From Chitinophagaceae bacterium (GTDB lineage: Bacteria > Bacteroidota > Bacteroidia > Chitinophagales > Chitinophagaceae): a stretch of 64,000 nucleotides of DNA. The translations under genes and the position numbers were made by a program. The stretch is taken from contig JADJFD010000002.1 in NCBI GenBank assembly GCA_016708765.1, positions 62,001 through 126,000 on the forward strand, given 5' to 3'. Positions 9,340-18,813 of this stretch are shown one piece after another. Every line of letters begins with the position of its first letter. Position 1 is the stretch's first letter. The notes beneath the pieces were generated by a model, which did no database searches, had not been told where the DNA came from, and saw only the letters and a list, made by a program, of their open reading frames with translations.

Positions 9340-11109
9340 TTATCCTCCCCTTTTCTTCTTCACTTTAGTGTATAACGTTTTTGCCTGCTGTACTAGTTCA
9401 ACAAATTCCTTTTGTAACAGATCGTCTTTGCCACAAGAGGTTTGCGCCATTGCTACAATCTCGTTCCAGCCCATCGTTTTTAAGAACGGAGAATTGCGAA
9501 GCAGGGAACCAAACATGGCAACTGCTGCTGAAAAGTGACAAGTCTTTTCTAGCTTTTCAAAAGGCACATAATTAAAGCTGCAAGTATACTGATCTTCTAA
9601 TTTTTTTGACTTACCGGGTAGTTGGTATTGCAGGTTTATCTCCGCCAGTTTACCATCTGTAAAATTATCTTTAATAGCTCCTTTATTAATTTCAGTTGGT
9701 ACAATTTCAAATAAGGCAAGCATAGAATGGCCCGATCCTATTTCTCCCCCTTCAATGATGGATAAAGAATCCCGCAATGCCCCCACTTTGTTATCAAAAC
9801 CAATAAGCCGGTATTCTTTTACGTATTCCGGATTAAAATCAACGTTCATATACACATCGTCTGCCACAGCATACAATGTCTTGGTAAATTCTTTTAATAA
9901 AACTTTTTCTGCCTCTTTAAAATTATCGAGATAGGCAAAATTTCCATTACCCTTTTTGGCAAGTGTTTGAATTTTTGAGTCTTTATAATTTCCCATACCT
10001 ACACCCAAGCAGGTCAAATAAATACCTGATTCTTTGTGCCTGGATATTAATTCATCTAATTCCTCTTCTGTCTTCATTCCTACATTAAAGTCACCATCCG
10101 TTGCAAGAATGACACGGTTATTTCCATCTTTTATAAAATGATTTTTTGCAACACTATAGGCCAGCTTTACGCCTGACTCGCCGGGAGTATTTCCTCCGGG
10201 TTCTAATTCATCAATTGCTTTTAATATTTTTTCTTTTTCGCCACCACTTATTGTATTCAGCATAACTCCTGTTACTCCACCGTAAGCTACTATTGCTACT
10301 GAATCTTTATCCCGAAGATTATTTACCAACAACCGGAAAGCAGATTTAAGCAATGGCAATCTGTTGGGCATATCCATCGAACCGGATACATCAATTAAAA
10401 AAACAAGATGACTTGGCGGCAAAGAATCGAGATCTAATTTTTTAGAAGAAAAATTAATATAGAATAATTGACTTTCCGGATTCCAGGGACAATTACTGAG
10501 TGTAGTTTTTATTTTAAATAATTTATCCCCCTCCGGCGGATTATAATCTAAATTGAAATAATTTATCATTTCCTCAATACGAACCGCATCTGGCGGAACT
10601 AAAGAGTTCAATGTAATAAACCTCCGGATATTGCTGTAAGAAGCCCTGTCTACATTTAACGACATGCCTGTATTAGAAAATCGTTTCGCTTCTATAAAAT
10701 GATTTTCGAGCAAACTGGCATAGGTTTCGTCGCCATTGTACCATGCTCTTAAATCTTCTTTTTCTAAATTTTTTGTAAGCGAAGAAAGTTTATCTCTTCT
10801 AGAATTGGCAGCAGATGCAGGCAAGGATTTTAATTTTACCCGAACATACTGATCGGCATTTACAAATATTCTCTCTGTTATATAGCCTTCCATCGAAAAA
10901 CTAAACGTATCTACTTGCTGATTGGCAACGATGCCAAAAGTTCCCGTATAACCACTTCGGAAAACATAGCCTGTTTTGTGTTGGAGAATAGTAACATTCT
11001 GCAATACATTGCCTCCTTCATCTTTTACCTCACCCCGAACATAGAACTGTTGGGAGCATAGGGACAAATGGAATAAAAGAAATAGTGCTGTATGACAAGC
11101 AGCTTTCAA
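9340..11109 (-). CDS. VWA-domain protein, YfbK family, with carboxypeptidase-regulatory-like N-terminus
   Basis: 589 aa. A signal peptide (MKAACHTALFLLFHLSLCSQ) precedes a CarboxypepD-regulatory-like beta domain (about 23-95). The YfbK-type N-terminal module (MSLNVDRASYSNIRRF, ~149-164) and a VWA domain follow, with an intact MIDAS motif D240-x-S242-x-S244 in LVFLIDVSGSM. A C-terminal DUF3520-like region completes the YfbK architecture. Such proteins are metal-dependent binding modules at the envelope; the partner is unknown. It is convergent with dnaJ and not clearly in an operon. Confidence 0.85.
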   Translation of the reverse strand: MKAACHTALFLLFHLSLCSQQFYVRGEVKDEGGNVLQNVTILQHKTGYVFRSGYTGTFGIVANQQVDTFSFSMEGYITERIFVNADQYVRVKLKSLPASAANSRRDKLSSLTKNLEKEDLRAWYNGDETYASLLENHFIEAKRFSNTGMSLNVDRASYSNIRRFITLNSLVPPDAVRIEEMINYFNLDYNPPEGDKLFKIKTTLSNCPWNPESQLFYINFSSKKLDLDSLPPSHLVFLIDVSGSMDMPNRLPLLKSAFRLLVNNLRDKDSVAIVAYGGVTGVMLNTISGGEKEKILKAIDELEPGGNTPGESGVKLAYSVAKNHFIKDGNNRVILATDGDFNVGMKTEEELDELISRHKESGIYLTCLGVGMGNYKDSKIQTLAKKGNGNFAYLDNFKEAEKVLLKEFTKTLYAVADDVYMNVDFNPEYVKEYRLIGFDNKVGALRDSLSIIEGGEIGSGHSMLALFEIVPTEINKGAIKDNFTDGKLAEINLQYQLPGKSKKLEDQYTCSFNYVPFEKLEKTCHFSAAVAMFGSLLRNSPFLKTMGWNEIVAMAQTSCGKDDLLQKEFVELVQQAKTLYTKVKKKRGG

Positions 11110-11162
11110 AAGTTGAATTTAGTCCTATAAAGTACAAAAAAATAAGCAGAGCAACTAGTAAA

Positions 11163-11696
11163 TCAAACAACTTGGTAAATCTCCTTCCAATTTCGCCCTA
11201 AACCATCATAATCAAGGCCATAGCCAACCACAAATTTGTTAGGGATATCGAAACCCACATAATCAAGTGTTAGCGGAAACTCTGTTGCTTCTGACTTGTG
11301 AAGCAACGTAGCAATCTTCATAGATTTTGGTTGCTGATGAATAAGCTTTGGTAAAAAATTATGCAAGGTCTTACCAGTATCAACAATATCTTCAACAATT
11401 ATTACATCCTTTCCAAACAAATCATCTTCGAGACCTATTGATGTTACTACATTACCGGAAGATTTCATTCCCTTATAAGATGCCAGTTTTATAAAACATA
11501 ATTCTGCTTCAATATCTAAATACTTGAAAAGATCTGACGCAAACATGAATGAGCCATTCAGTATGGCAATAAATAACGGCCTCCTCCCTTTATAATCTCG
11601 ATTAATATCAGCAGCCAGTTCCTTTATCCGTTGCTGAATCTTTTCTTCGGGAAGATATATATCAAAAGATTTATCATGAACTTTTATAATTGCCAT
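11163..11696 (-). CDS. hpt: Hypoxanthine phosphoribosyltransferase
   Basis: 177 aa, standard length. The PRPP-binding loop is VIIVEDIVDTGKT (98-110), and the flexible-loop segment IKLASYKGM and the C-terminal VGYGLDYDG...RNWKEIYQV are characteristic. It converts hypoxanthine or guanine plus PRPP to IMP or GMP in purine salvage. The ATG at 11694-11696 is unambiguous. It lies 19 bp downstream of the interrupted glucosaminidase/LysM frame and may be read from the same transcript. Confidence 0.94.
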   Translation of the reverse strand: MAIIKVHDKSFDIYLPEEKIQQRIKELAADINRDYKGRRPLFIAILNGSFMFASDLFKYLDIEAELCFIKLASYKGMKSSGNVVTSIGLEDDLFGKDVIIVEDIVDTGKTLHNFLPKLIHQQPKSMKIATLLHKSEATEFPLTLDYVGFDIPNKFVVGYGLDYDGLGRNWKEIYQVV

Positions 11697-11715
11697 ATCA
11701 GTTTTGGTTAGTTGC

Positions 11716-11928
11716 TTATTTAGTTTTGCTTACAACATTTATAGAATACTTCTCTTTTAATGCCAGCTTCGGCATACTGGTTGATTTCGCCTTTAGACTC
11801 AACTTTTCGCCAACAGCAGGAACATTATTTTTTTTAAGCCAATTTAATTCTTGTAAACTTTCTAATCGAATTGCTTGCAGTTGAGCAATATCATGCAATG
11901 TTTCTCCAATCTTTACTAAATAAAAATC
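11716..11928 (-). pseudogene. C-terminal LysM remnant of the glucosaminidase, behind an in-frame TAA
   Basis: This stretch continues in the same frame as the gene at 11929-12765, directly after its TAA. It reads DFYLVKIGETLHDIAQLQA, then IRLESLQELNWLKKN and VPAVGEKLSLKAK: a recognisable LysM repeat, followed by about 20 residues to a TAA at 11716-11718. No good independent start or signal peptide exists (the first possible start is a TTG at 11898). It is therefore the expected second LysM of the enzyme, separated by one stop codon. A recent nonsense mutation, a sequencing error or stop readthrough would all explain it. Confidence 0.75.
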
Positions 11929-12765
11929 TTAGTTTCCTCTTTTTCTTTTGCCTTGAATATAAATCAGCTGATCTTTTTCTGCTTCAATAAAAGGACGCAT
12001 ATCATTAAATTCAAACAGTTTGGAAAGATCAATATTATATTGCTTTGCTATTGATAAAAAAGGTGTTCCCTTTTTTGCAAAAACAACTCTTGTTTCATTT
12101 ATTTTAAATTCTCCTTCAGGATATGTAGGAGATGATTTTATTTCCACTTTCACTGTTTCAGCCTCTTCTACTGTATTATTCGGCGTTACTTTTGTATTTA
12201 TTTCTTCTTTTACAACTTCATTTTTTGGAATCCCACCTTGCAACTTACCCAATGCGATCAACGTATAGTCCTGCAACTGATAATCTTCTACCAGTTTTAT
12301 TAATACCTGCGGATACTTCGGATTAGTAGCATAACCAGCTTTTTTCAATCCATTTGCCCAACCTTGATAGTCTGTAGGTTCTAATGAAAATAAGAAGGCA
12401 TATCGCTGGCCATTTTTTAAAAAATCTGAATGGTCTTTATACGAATCTTCTGAAGAGGGATATTTGCGAAAGCATTCGCCTTTGGCATCATCATCATGTT
12501 TTACTGATTCACCAGTCCAATTGGATTTACATTTAATTCCAAAATGATTGTTGGAAGCCATCGCCAGTTTGCTGCTACCTGAACCAGACTCATGAATACC
12601 TTGTGCCAGTGTAATGGATGCGGGAACTCCAGTTCGTTGCATTTCAGCTATTGCCAATTCTTTATACTGGCTGATATAGTTCAATACTTTTTCCTGCTTT
12701 TGCGCAATAGCATTTACCGTAATAAATGTAAACAAAGCAACGAAGAGGTACTTAAATTTCTGCAT
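11929..12765 (-). CDS. Secreted glucosaminidase (peptidoglycan hydrolase) with LysM, prematurely stopped
   Basis: 278 aa as read. A signal peptide (MQKFKYLFVALFTFITVNAIAQ) precedes a glucosaminidase/FlgJ-like domain (about 27-165) with GVPASITLAQGIHESGSGSS, containing the catalytic-type Glu, and SNNHFGIKC. A linker follows, then one LysM (about 222-272). The frame ends ...GKRKRGN-TAA, but translation of the next 70 codons yields a second LysM, so the intact enzyme would run to 11716. It would cleave glycan strands during cell-wall remodelling. The first LysM and catalytic domain remain complete, so partial function is plausible. Confidence 0.85.
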   Translation of the reverse strand: MQKFKYLFVALFTFITVNAIAQKQEKVLNYISQYKELAIAEMQRTGVPASITLAQGIHESGSGSSKLAMASNNHFGIKCKSNWTGESVKHDDDAKGECFRKYPSSEDSYKDHSDFLKNGQRYAFLFSLEPTDYQGWANGLKKAGYATNPKYPQVLIKLVEDYQLQDYTLIALGKLQGGIPKNEVVKEEINTKVTPNNTVEEAETVKVEIKSSPTYPEGEFKINETRVVFAKKGTPFLSIAKQYNIDLSKLFEFNDMRPFIEAEKDQLIYIQGKRKRGN

Positions 12766-12773
12766 GGATATAA

Positions 12774-13415
12774 TTAATTCAATTTTCTAATCAGGTATAA
12801 ACCATCTCTTATGGTTAGTACCACTTTATCAATATCAGTTCGTTCTTTAATAAATTCATTAAAGGTTTTTATACCTATAGCACTTTTCCCTTTTACATTT
12901 TCCTCCAATACCTGCCCATGAAAGAAAATATTATCTGCTAAAATAAAACCGTTTTTTCGCAACCTGGGTAAAACAAGGTTAAAATATTCAATATAGGCGG
13001 GTTTATCCGCATCAATAAATACCAAATCCCATATTTCATTCATCTCGGGAATAATAGATAACGCATTACCAGTGTGAGAAATTATCTGATCTACATAAAC
13101 AGATTTGTCAAAAAAAGTTCTTGCCTGCACGGCGTCTTTTTCTCTTAACTCGATTGTATGCAATTCGCCGTCGACAGCAAGCCCTTTTGCCAGGCAAAGT
13201 GCACTGTAACCTGTAAAAGTTCCAATTTCAAGAATTCGCCGAGGCCTTATCATGCAACTAATCATTTCAAGAACTTTGCCTTGTAAAGGTCCACTTAGCA
13301 TTACAGATTCAGCATGTTCCTGTACCGTAAAATCATTTACCTCTTTTAGCAACATATCTTCTGCTGAAGAAAAGTTTTCGGCATATGCTTGAACTGATGG
13401 ATGAATTAACTCCAA
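12774..13415 (-). CDS. SAM-dependent O-methyltransferase (caffeoyl-CoA/catechol OMT-like)
   Basis: 213 aa with the class I methyltransferase fold of the O-methyltransferase_3 family: motif I ILEIGTFTGYSALCLAKGL, acidic loop HTIELRE, the metal-binding WDLVFIDADKPAYIEYF and ILADNIFFHGQV. Bacterial members methylate catechol-like or unknown small hydroxylated substrates in a metal-dependent way; the substrate here is not known. The frame begins at a TTG (13413-13415) and no internal ATG would preserve the N-terminal helix. The gene ends 8 bp before the glucosaminidase start, so the two are probably cotranscribed. Confidence 0.85.
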   Translation of the reverse strand: MELIHPSVQAYAENFSSAEDMLLKEVNDFTVQEHAESVMLSGPLQGKVLEMISCMIRPRRILEIGTFTGYSALCLAKGLAVDGELHTIELREKDAVQARTFFDKSVYVDQIISHTGNALSIIPEMNEIWDLVFIDADKPAYIEYFNLVLPRLRKNGFILADNIFFHGQVLEENVKGKSAIGIKTFNEFIKERTDIDKVVLTIRDGLYLIRKLN

Positions 13416-13442
13416 TTAAAATAGTTTGCAGCAAAGGTAAAC

Positions 13443-14972
13443 TTATACTGCGTGAAGTTGACTAGTTGCAACCGTAGACTTTTTTGAAATAAACCAAAGA
13501 CCAAAAAAGGTGAAAATTCCATTAATAAGTATCAGTTCATTTCCTATTTTATAACCATTAAAAATACTATCTGATAAAGTTTGTAAACCGAAGCTTATAT
13601 GCAGCTTAGCTTCATACCAGGCAGGATTGCTCAGCATGTCAAGCCCTAAGGCCATCATAGGGGCAATAATGCATACGGCCCATATTAGTTTCTCGTTGAG
13701 TCTTCTCTTGGTTAAGATTCCAAATGCAAATAAACCAAGTAACGGACCATAAGTAATACCAGCAAACTTCAGAATAAAGTCAATAATTAATTTATCGTCT
13801 ATCCATTTATACAAAAGTGTCATCAGGAAAAACACAACAGCAAAAGTAAAATGCACCTTAAGCCGGGTATTCTTTTTTTCTTTTTCACTTGCTACAGATT
13901 TTTTTATACCAAGTATATCAATACAGAAACAGGAAGTAAGTGAAGTAATAGCACCATCTACACTTGGGAAAAGTGCAGAAATTAAGGCAATAATAAAAAT
14001 TATACCAATTACACCACTGAATGTATCACTCAGTGCAATAGTAGCAAACAAATCATCCGGTGGTACATTGATATTGTTTTGCGCCGCATATAAATAAAGT
14101 ATACCACCGAGTACAAGAAACAACAGATTTACCACCATAAGTACAGCAGTAAAAGTCATCATGTTTTTTTGAGAATCCTTCAGATTTTTTACGCTGATAT
14201 TTTTTTGCATCATTTCCTGGTCAAGCCCCGTCATTGCAATAGCAATGAACATACCGCCGACAATATGCTTTAAAGCAAATGAACCTGAGTTAACATCCCA
14301 GTTAAATATTTGTGTGTACCCTTTATCCGACATCATGGTCCAGGCACCACCTAGATCAGTTCCTAATGCTTTTGTGATAACAATAATACAAACAACCAGT
14401 CCTACCAGCATGCCTGTTGTTTGTAATGTATCCGTATAAATAATAGTTTTTACACCCCCTTCAAAAGTGTATAAGAGAATCAATAGAAGAATAACCAACG
14501 TTGTGGCATAAAATGGAATACCCAGCTTATTAAAAATGAATATTTGTAGCACACTTATTACAAGGTATAAACGGGCAGTAGCCCCAACTGTTCTTGAAAG
14601 AATAAAAAAGAATGCACCAGCTTTATGAGCATTAATACCAAATCTCTTTTCAAGATAAGTGTAAATACTCGTCAGGTTCATTTTATAATACAATGGCAGT
14701 AATACAAATGCAATAACCAGGTAGCCCAATAAATAGCCCAAAACAATCTGGTAATAAAAGAAATTGCCGCTCCCTACTCCACCCGGCACACTTACAAACG
14801 TAACACCAGAAAGAGAAGTGCCAATCATTCCAAACGCTACCAGCATCCAGTTACTATTCTTATTACCAATAAAGAATGAATCGTTATTTGAATTTCGGGA
14901 AGTGTACCAGGCAACGCCCAACAATAATGCAAAATATCCAACTACAAATAGGAGCAATAACTGTGCAGACAT
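13443..14972 (-). CDS. Sodium:solute symporter (SSS family)
   Basis: 509 aa and strongly hydrophobic, with about 13 predicted membrane helices. The N-terminal WYTSRNSNNDSFFIGNKNSNW and GMIGTSLSGVTFVSVPG, and the mid-protein TIIYTDTLQTTGMLVG, are SSS signatures. It would use the sodium gradient to import a small organic solute (sugar, amino acid or carboxylate); specificity cannot be read. It is upstream of the O-methyltransferase (27 bp gap), and an 11-bp inverted repeat lies in its promoter region. Confidence 0.9.
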   Translation of the reverse strand: MSAQLLLLFVVGYFALLLGVAWYTSRNSNNDSFFIGNKNSNWMLVAFGMIGTSLSGVTFVSVPGGVGSGNFFYYQIVLGYLLGYLVIAFVLLPLYYKMNLTSIYTYLEKRFGINAHKAGAFFFILSRTVGATARLYLVISVLQIFIFNKLGIPFYATTLVILLLILLYTFEGGVKTIIYTDTLQTTGMLVGLVVCIIVITKALGTDLGGAWTMMSDKGYTQIFNWDVNSGSFALKHIVGGMFIAIAMTGLDQEMMQKNISVKNLKDSQKNMMTFTAVLMVVNLLFLVLGGILYLYAAQNNINVPPDDLFATIALSDTFSGVIGIIFIIALISALFPSVDGAITSLTSCFCIDILGIKKSVASEKEKKNTRLKVHFTFAVVFFLMTLLYKWIDDKLIIDFILKFAGITYGPLLGLFAFGILTKRRLNEKLIWAVCIIAPMMALGLDMLSNPAWYEAKLHISFGLQTLSDSIFNGYKIGNELILINGIFTFFGLWFISKKSTVATSQLHAV

Positions 14973-15000
14973 ATTTTCTTTTTCTATGATTAAAACAACA

Positions 15001-15025
15001 ACTTATTATTATTGTAATAATAAGT
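15001..15025. promoter_or_regulatory. Perfect 11-bp inverted repeat in a divergent promoter region
   Basis: ACTTATTATTA (15001-15011) and TAATAATAAGT (15015-15025) are separated by three bases. The site lies between the divergent symporter (start 14972) and LOG-family gene (start 15088), so it could be a repressor site or an RNA hairpin. Being made almost only of A and T, it may also be chance. Confidence 0.35.
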
Positions 15026-15087
15026 TCTGCTAATAATTTTTGAAGATAAAGAAATTTACATTCTCTTTATTGTAATTTACACGAACT

Positions 15088-15627
15088 ATGTCAATAACTT
15101 CTCTTGCTGTTTTTTGTGGATCAAAGCCGGGTAATAACCCATTATTTGCAGGGCATGCCGCAGAATTGGGTGAGCTGCTGGCAAAGCATAAAATAAAACT
15201 AATTTATGGTGGTGGCAGTGCCGGCCTGATGGGAATTATAGCTGATTCTGCAATGGGGAATGGCGGAGAAGTAAAAGGTGTTATTCCTAAACTATTGCTG
15301 GAATGGGAAGTGCAACATCGTGGAATAACTGAACTTGTTATTAGCAACGATATGCATGAACGAAAAAGAATCATCTTTAGCTTGTGTGATGCAGCCCTGA
15401 TATTGCCCGGTGGCTTTGGCACTCTGGATGAGTTATTTGAAATCGTAACCTGGAATCAGCTTACCATTCATGATAAGGAAATTTATATTCTCAACTCAGG
15501 TGGGTTTTATAATCATCTGATTGACCATATCGAGCTAATGAAAAAGGAAGGATTTCTCTACGAGGAAGCACAAAAAAGGATTACCATTATTGATAATCCT
15601 GCTGAGCTAATAAAATATATAAGTTGA
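15088..15627 (+). CDS. LOG-family (TIGR00730) nucleotide 5'-monophosphate phosphoribohydrolase
   Basis: 179 aa with a Rossmann-like fold: VFCGSKPGNNPLFA at the N-terminus, the dinucleotide-type loop YGGGSAGLMG, and the diagnostic PGGFGTLDELFE motif holding catalytic Arg/Glu positions, preceded by DMHERKRI. LOG enzymes release the base from cytokinin riboside 5'-monophosphate or similar nucleotides; in bacteria the substrate is often AMP-like. It abuts the convergent membrane-protein gene with no spacer. Confidence 0.9.
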   Translation: MSITSLAVFCGSKPGNNPLFAGHAAELGELLAKHKIKLIYGGGSAGLMGIIADSAMGNGGEVKGVIPKLLLEWEVQHRGITELVISNDMHERKRIIFSLCDAALILPGGFGTLDELFEIVTWNQLTIHDKEIYILNSGGFYNHLIDHIELMKKEGFLYEEAQKRITIIDNPAELIKYIS

Positions 15628-16272
15628 TTATCTCCTTCTGTTCCGTCCTTCAAACAAGCCAATATTGAAACCAGCTCTGATCAATGGAGCAGCCCTTACA
15701 CTAGTTCTATTAGTATTAGGATCAACAGCTACATTTACATACGGAGAGTTTTCGTTTTTTATCACATCAAATAAAATTGCCACATAATAAAACGTATTTG
15801 AACCGGGTTGTCTGCCCTGGCAGTAACCACCACCTACTAAAAAAGAATTGACATCAATCGTTTCTTTATAGGGAAGATAGCTTGCACTTGCAGGTGCAGG
15901 AGTGTATTTGAGTTTAATAAAATTATGTTCAAACTGACCTTGAAGAAACAGGAAATTAACTGGATAAAGTCTTGTAAAGACTCCACCCCCATATACGGTT
16001 TGTTTTACCTTATCATCAAACTCAAGATAATCTCTCTGACTGGTAGAAATAAAATTAACCACTACTCCCGCATCTACAAAATTGGCCAGTTTATATCCAA
16101 AAATTGGATTAGCACCAATTATTGTTGAGCCATTAAAGAAAGATAATGTTACGCTTCCACCTGTAAAAAGGTTTTCCTTTTTAAACCCCTTTTCTTCTTC
16201 CTCTTCTTTTTCTTGTGCAAATAAGGCTGCCGATAAAACTACTAATACTACACTAAAAAATATCTTTTTCAT
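15628..16272 (-). CDS. Predicted small outer-membrane beta-barrel protein
   Basis: 214 aa. A clear signal peptide (MKKIFFSVVLVVLSAALFAQ) is followed by an acidic EKEEEEEKG stretch and then alternating hydrophobic/aromatic strands (GGSVTLSFFNGSTIIGANP, FGYKLANFVDAGVVVNF, GAGFNIGLF-type ends) typical of 8-stranded outer-membrane barrels. I do not recognise a specific family. Its ATG overlaps the TGA of the upstream FAD-oxidase gene by 4 bases (ATGA at 16269-16272), implying translational coupling. Confidence 0.7.
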   Translation of the reverse strand: MKKIFFSVVLVVLSAALFAQEKEEEEEKGFKKENLFTGGSVTLSFFNGSTIIGANPIFGYKLANFVDAGVVVNFISTSQRDYLEFDDKVKQTVYGGGVFTRLYPVNFLFLQGQFEHNFIKLKYTPAPASASYLPYKETIDVNSFLVGGGYCQGRQPGSNTFYYVAILFDVIKNENSPYVNVAVDPNTNRTSVRAAPLIRAGFNIGLFEGRNRRR

Positions 16273-17684
16273 AAGTCAAAAATTTTTCCTGCATTTAAAA
16301 TATTATTCGGATCAAAGGCTTTTTTTATTTCCCGCATCAACCTGAAATTAGCTTCTCTGAAAATTATATCCATATAAGGTTTTTGAATCAACCCTACACC
16401 ATGTTCACCACTTATAGTTCCACCGAGCCCTTTTACCAAGACAAATAGTTCCCGCAAAGCCTTTGTCATTTCTTCATTGCCATGGCTGTTAGGGATTCCT
16501 TCTTTTCTGATTCGTATGTGCAAATTGCCATCTCCTGCATGACCATAACAAACCACTTCAAAATCGAATTTCTTACCTAACTCTTTTACTCCTTTAATCA
16601 GTGCGGGCAGTTCCGCTCTTGGCACTACTGTATCTTCTTCAATAGTATAACCAATCAGCTTCACTGCTTCTGCCACTCTTCTTCTAAGCTTCCACAACTC
16701 TGCTTTCTGCTGAGCATTATCTGCAAAATAAATTTCTCCTATATCATATTGTGTTAAGAGTTCCCCAATTGCTTCCATCTCTCCCATCATCACATCCATA
16801 TTATTACCATCCACTTCTATTATTAGGTGTGCAGCTGTATCGTCGGTAATTGGTATTGCTGTACTGTCAACAAATTTGCTGACAATCTTCAACGATTCAA
16901 TTTCCATCAACTCCATTGCACTAGGTACAAAACCTGCTCTGAAAATAGCAGAAACTGCTTCACCAGCCTGTTCAAGATTTCTAAAAGGCACCAGCATTAA
17001 TAAATCAAACTCCGGAAGTGGAATCAGTTTTAAAACTATTTTACTAACTATACCTAACGTCCCTTCGCTACCAACAATTAACTGTGTTAGATTATAACCA
17101 GTGGAGTTTTTTAAAACATTAGAGCCTGTCCAGATAATTTCGCCGCTTGGCAATACCACTTCAAGATTAATTACATAATCTCTAACCACACCATACTTTA
17201 CTGCTTTTGGACCGCCACTATTTTCTGCTATGTTACCGCCAATAAAACAGGATCCACGGCTACTTGGATCAGGCGGATAAAAAAGTTTCTTTTCTTTCAC
17301 TGCGTTCTGTAACACTTCCGTTATTACACCTGGCTCAGTTGTTATCTGTAGATTTCTTTCATCAATTTCCAGAATAGAATTCATTCTTTCCGTAGATAAT
17401 AATACACCGCCTAAATGAGGCAATGCACCACCACTTAAACCAGTACCAGCTCCTCGTGGCGTTACAGGAATTCTATCTTCATTACAAATTTTAAGTATGG
17501 CACTTATTTCTTCAGCCGTTCTTGGTTTGATTACAACCTCTGGCAGATAATGCAGATTTTCTGTTTCGTCATGTGCATAATTATTCAAGGTTTCTTCATC
17601 AGCAAAAACAAAACCATCTCCAACGATAGACTTAAATGTTTCAATATGTTTTGCAGAAAGGATATACTGAGCAGCAACTTCCAT
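16269..17684 (-). CDS. FAD-linked oxidase, GlcD/D-lactate dehydrogenase type
   Basis: About 471 aa from the ATG at 17682-17684 (MEVAAQYILSAKHIETFKS). The frame runs upstream to 17783, but that extension overlaps the PorP/SprF gene and is not family-like. The FAD_binding_4 domain has the PP loop VTPRGAGTGLSGGALPHLGG and SSRGSCFIGGNIAENSGG; the C-terminal FAD-oxidase domain has VVCYGHAGDGNLHIRI and GTISGEHGVGL. These enzymes oxidise glycolate or D-lactate to the 2-oxo acid. It is coupled by a 4-base overlap to the downstream barrel gene. The substrate cannot be told apart from sequence alone. Confidence 0.9.
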   Translation of the reverse strand: MEVAAQYILSAKHIETFKSIVGDGFVFADEETLNNYAHDETENLHYLPEVVIKPRTAEEISAILKICNEDRIPVTPRGAGTGLSGGALPHLGGVLLSTERMNSILEIDERNLQITTEPGVITEVLQNAVKEKKLFYPPDPSSRGSCFIGGNIAENSGGPKAVKYGVVRDYVINLEVVLPSGEIIWTGSNVLKNSTGYNLTQLIVGSEGTLGIVSKIVLKLIPLPEFDLLMLVPFRNLEQAGEAVSAIFRAGFVPSAMELMEIESLKIVSKFVDSTAIPITDDTAAHLIIEVDGNNMDVMMGEMEAIGELLTQYDIGEIYFADNAQQKAELWKLRRRVAEAVKLIGYTIEEDTVVPRAELPALIKGVKELGKKFDFEVVCYGHAGDGNLHIRIRKEGIPNSHGNEEMTKALRELFVLVKGLGGTISGEHGVGLIQKPYMDIIFREANFRLMREIKKAFDPNNILNAGKIFDL

Positions 17685-17748
17685 TTTTGAATATTTACTT
17701 TTAATATGCTGTAAAAATCGGAATAAATCTGCAAAGAAATGTAAGAGA

Positions 17749-18798
17749 CTAATAGTTCTTAAAAGATGGACACATAGACTCACGGCGATTACCTCTGTAA
17801 CGGTCTACTACTCCTTGTTTAATAAGCGAAAACTCAAAGGCTCCCCGAGTATTATTGAAGTTTTTCAGAGAAGATGTTGTAGCATCGTAAGTGAATGTAA
17901 AAGTGATATCTTTTATACCAAGGCCAACCATAGGAATGATGGCGTCTTTATACCTGTAATAAGCTCCAGCAATTAATATCTTTTCACCATCACCAGAAAG
18001 ATTATAATGTGCATTTAGTCCACCAACAATCTCATACGAATTTGCTTGCAAGGATGCATAAATATTGGGGTTTACGATAACTCTGTCGTTCACCATAAAG
18101 CTTCCATTCAAAAAGCCGGTATAACGAACTGGTATACGGTTATCAACTCCTGCAGATTCATTAAAGAAAGATTCTCTTGGCCTGTTTACATGCATTGCAG
18201 AAAAACCTGCATTCAGGTATGTTTTATTATCTGGGAAATAGGCATAATTCATACCTACCTGCATATCCAGGTAATTAGTATTGTTGAAATCCAAATTTGG
18301 CGCTGCACCGGTTTGATGTACATCAAAAAACTTTCCATTCCATTGAGACGGAAATGTAAGATTAGCTGTATTGATATTTTTATTAGCCCAACCAACATTA
18401 AAACCAAGACTTAAAAGGCTTCCTGCATTCAATGTTTGATGATATGCTGCTGAGCCATAAATTTTTGTAGATGTAAGAGAACCTGTTCCTGCCACATCTC
18501 TGAGTATAACACCTCCTAATCCCAACCATCCAGTGTTGTCACTATTTTGCATGGTTTGAAAATCGCCAAATGCACTCATCGTTTTATATGGAAATTCAGT
18601 AATGGAAGCCCACTGATTACGATAGTTAACACCCAGACGATAATCTCCATCAGGTATAAATCCTGTATTGGCAGGATTGGTAAGCAACGGTGAATTCATG
18701 AACTGAGAAAAATGTAAGTCCTGAGCTGAAGCTGAAATGCATAAGCTATGTGCTACAAACAATATAATAAGTTTCCATATGTTTCTTTCTTGCTTCAT
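17749..18798 (-). CDS. PorP/SprF family type IX secretion outer-membrane protein (second copy)
   Basis: 349 aa. The signal peptide ends ...LCISASAQ and is followed at once by DLHFSQFMNSPLLTNPANTG, the family signature; barrel-like strands continue to FEFSLIKQG. It starts 15 bp after the stop of the T9SS type B protein at 18814-22472, reproducing the cargo-PorP/SprF arrangement seen at 1-5174. It is expected to help the secretion or surface anchoring of that neighbour. Confidence 0.92.
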   Translation of the reverse strand: MKQERNIWKLIILFVAHSLCISASAQDLHFSQFMNSPLLTNPANTGFIPDGDYRLGVNYRNQWASITEFPYKTMSAFGDFQTMQNSDNTGWLGLGGVILRDVAGTGSLTSTKIYGSAAYHQTLNAGSLLSLGFNVGWANKNINTANLTFPSQWNGKFFDVHQTGAAPNLDFNNTNYLDMQVGMNYAYFPDNKTYLNAGFSAMHVNRPRESFFNESAGVDNRIPVRYTGFLNGSFMVNDRVIVNPNIYASLQANSYEIVGGLNAHYNLSGDGEKILIAGAYYRYKDAIIPMVGLGIKDITFTFTYDATTSSLKNFNNTRGAFEFSLIKQGVVDRYRGNRRESMCPSFKNY

Positions 18799-18813
18799 AT
18801 TCTAATTACCTCA

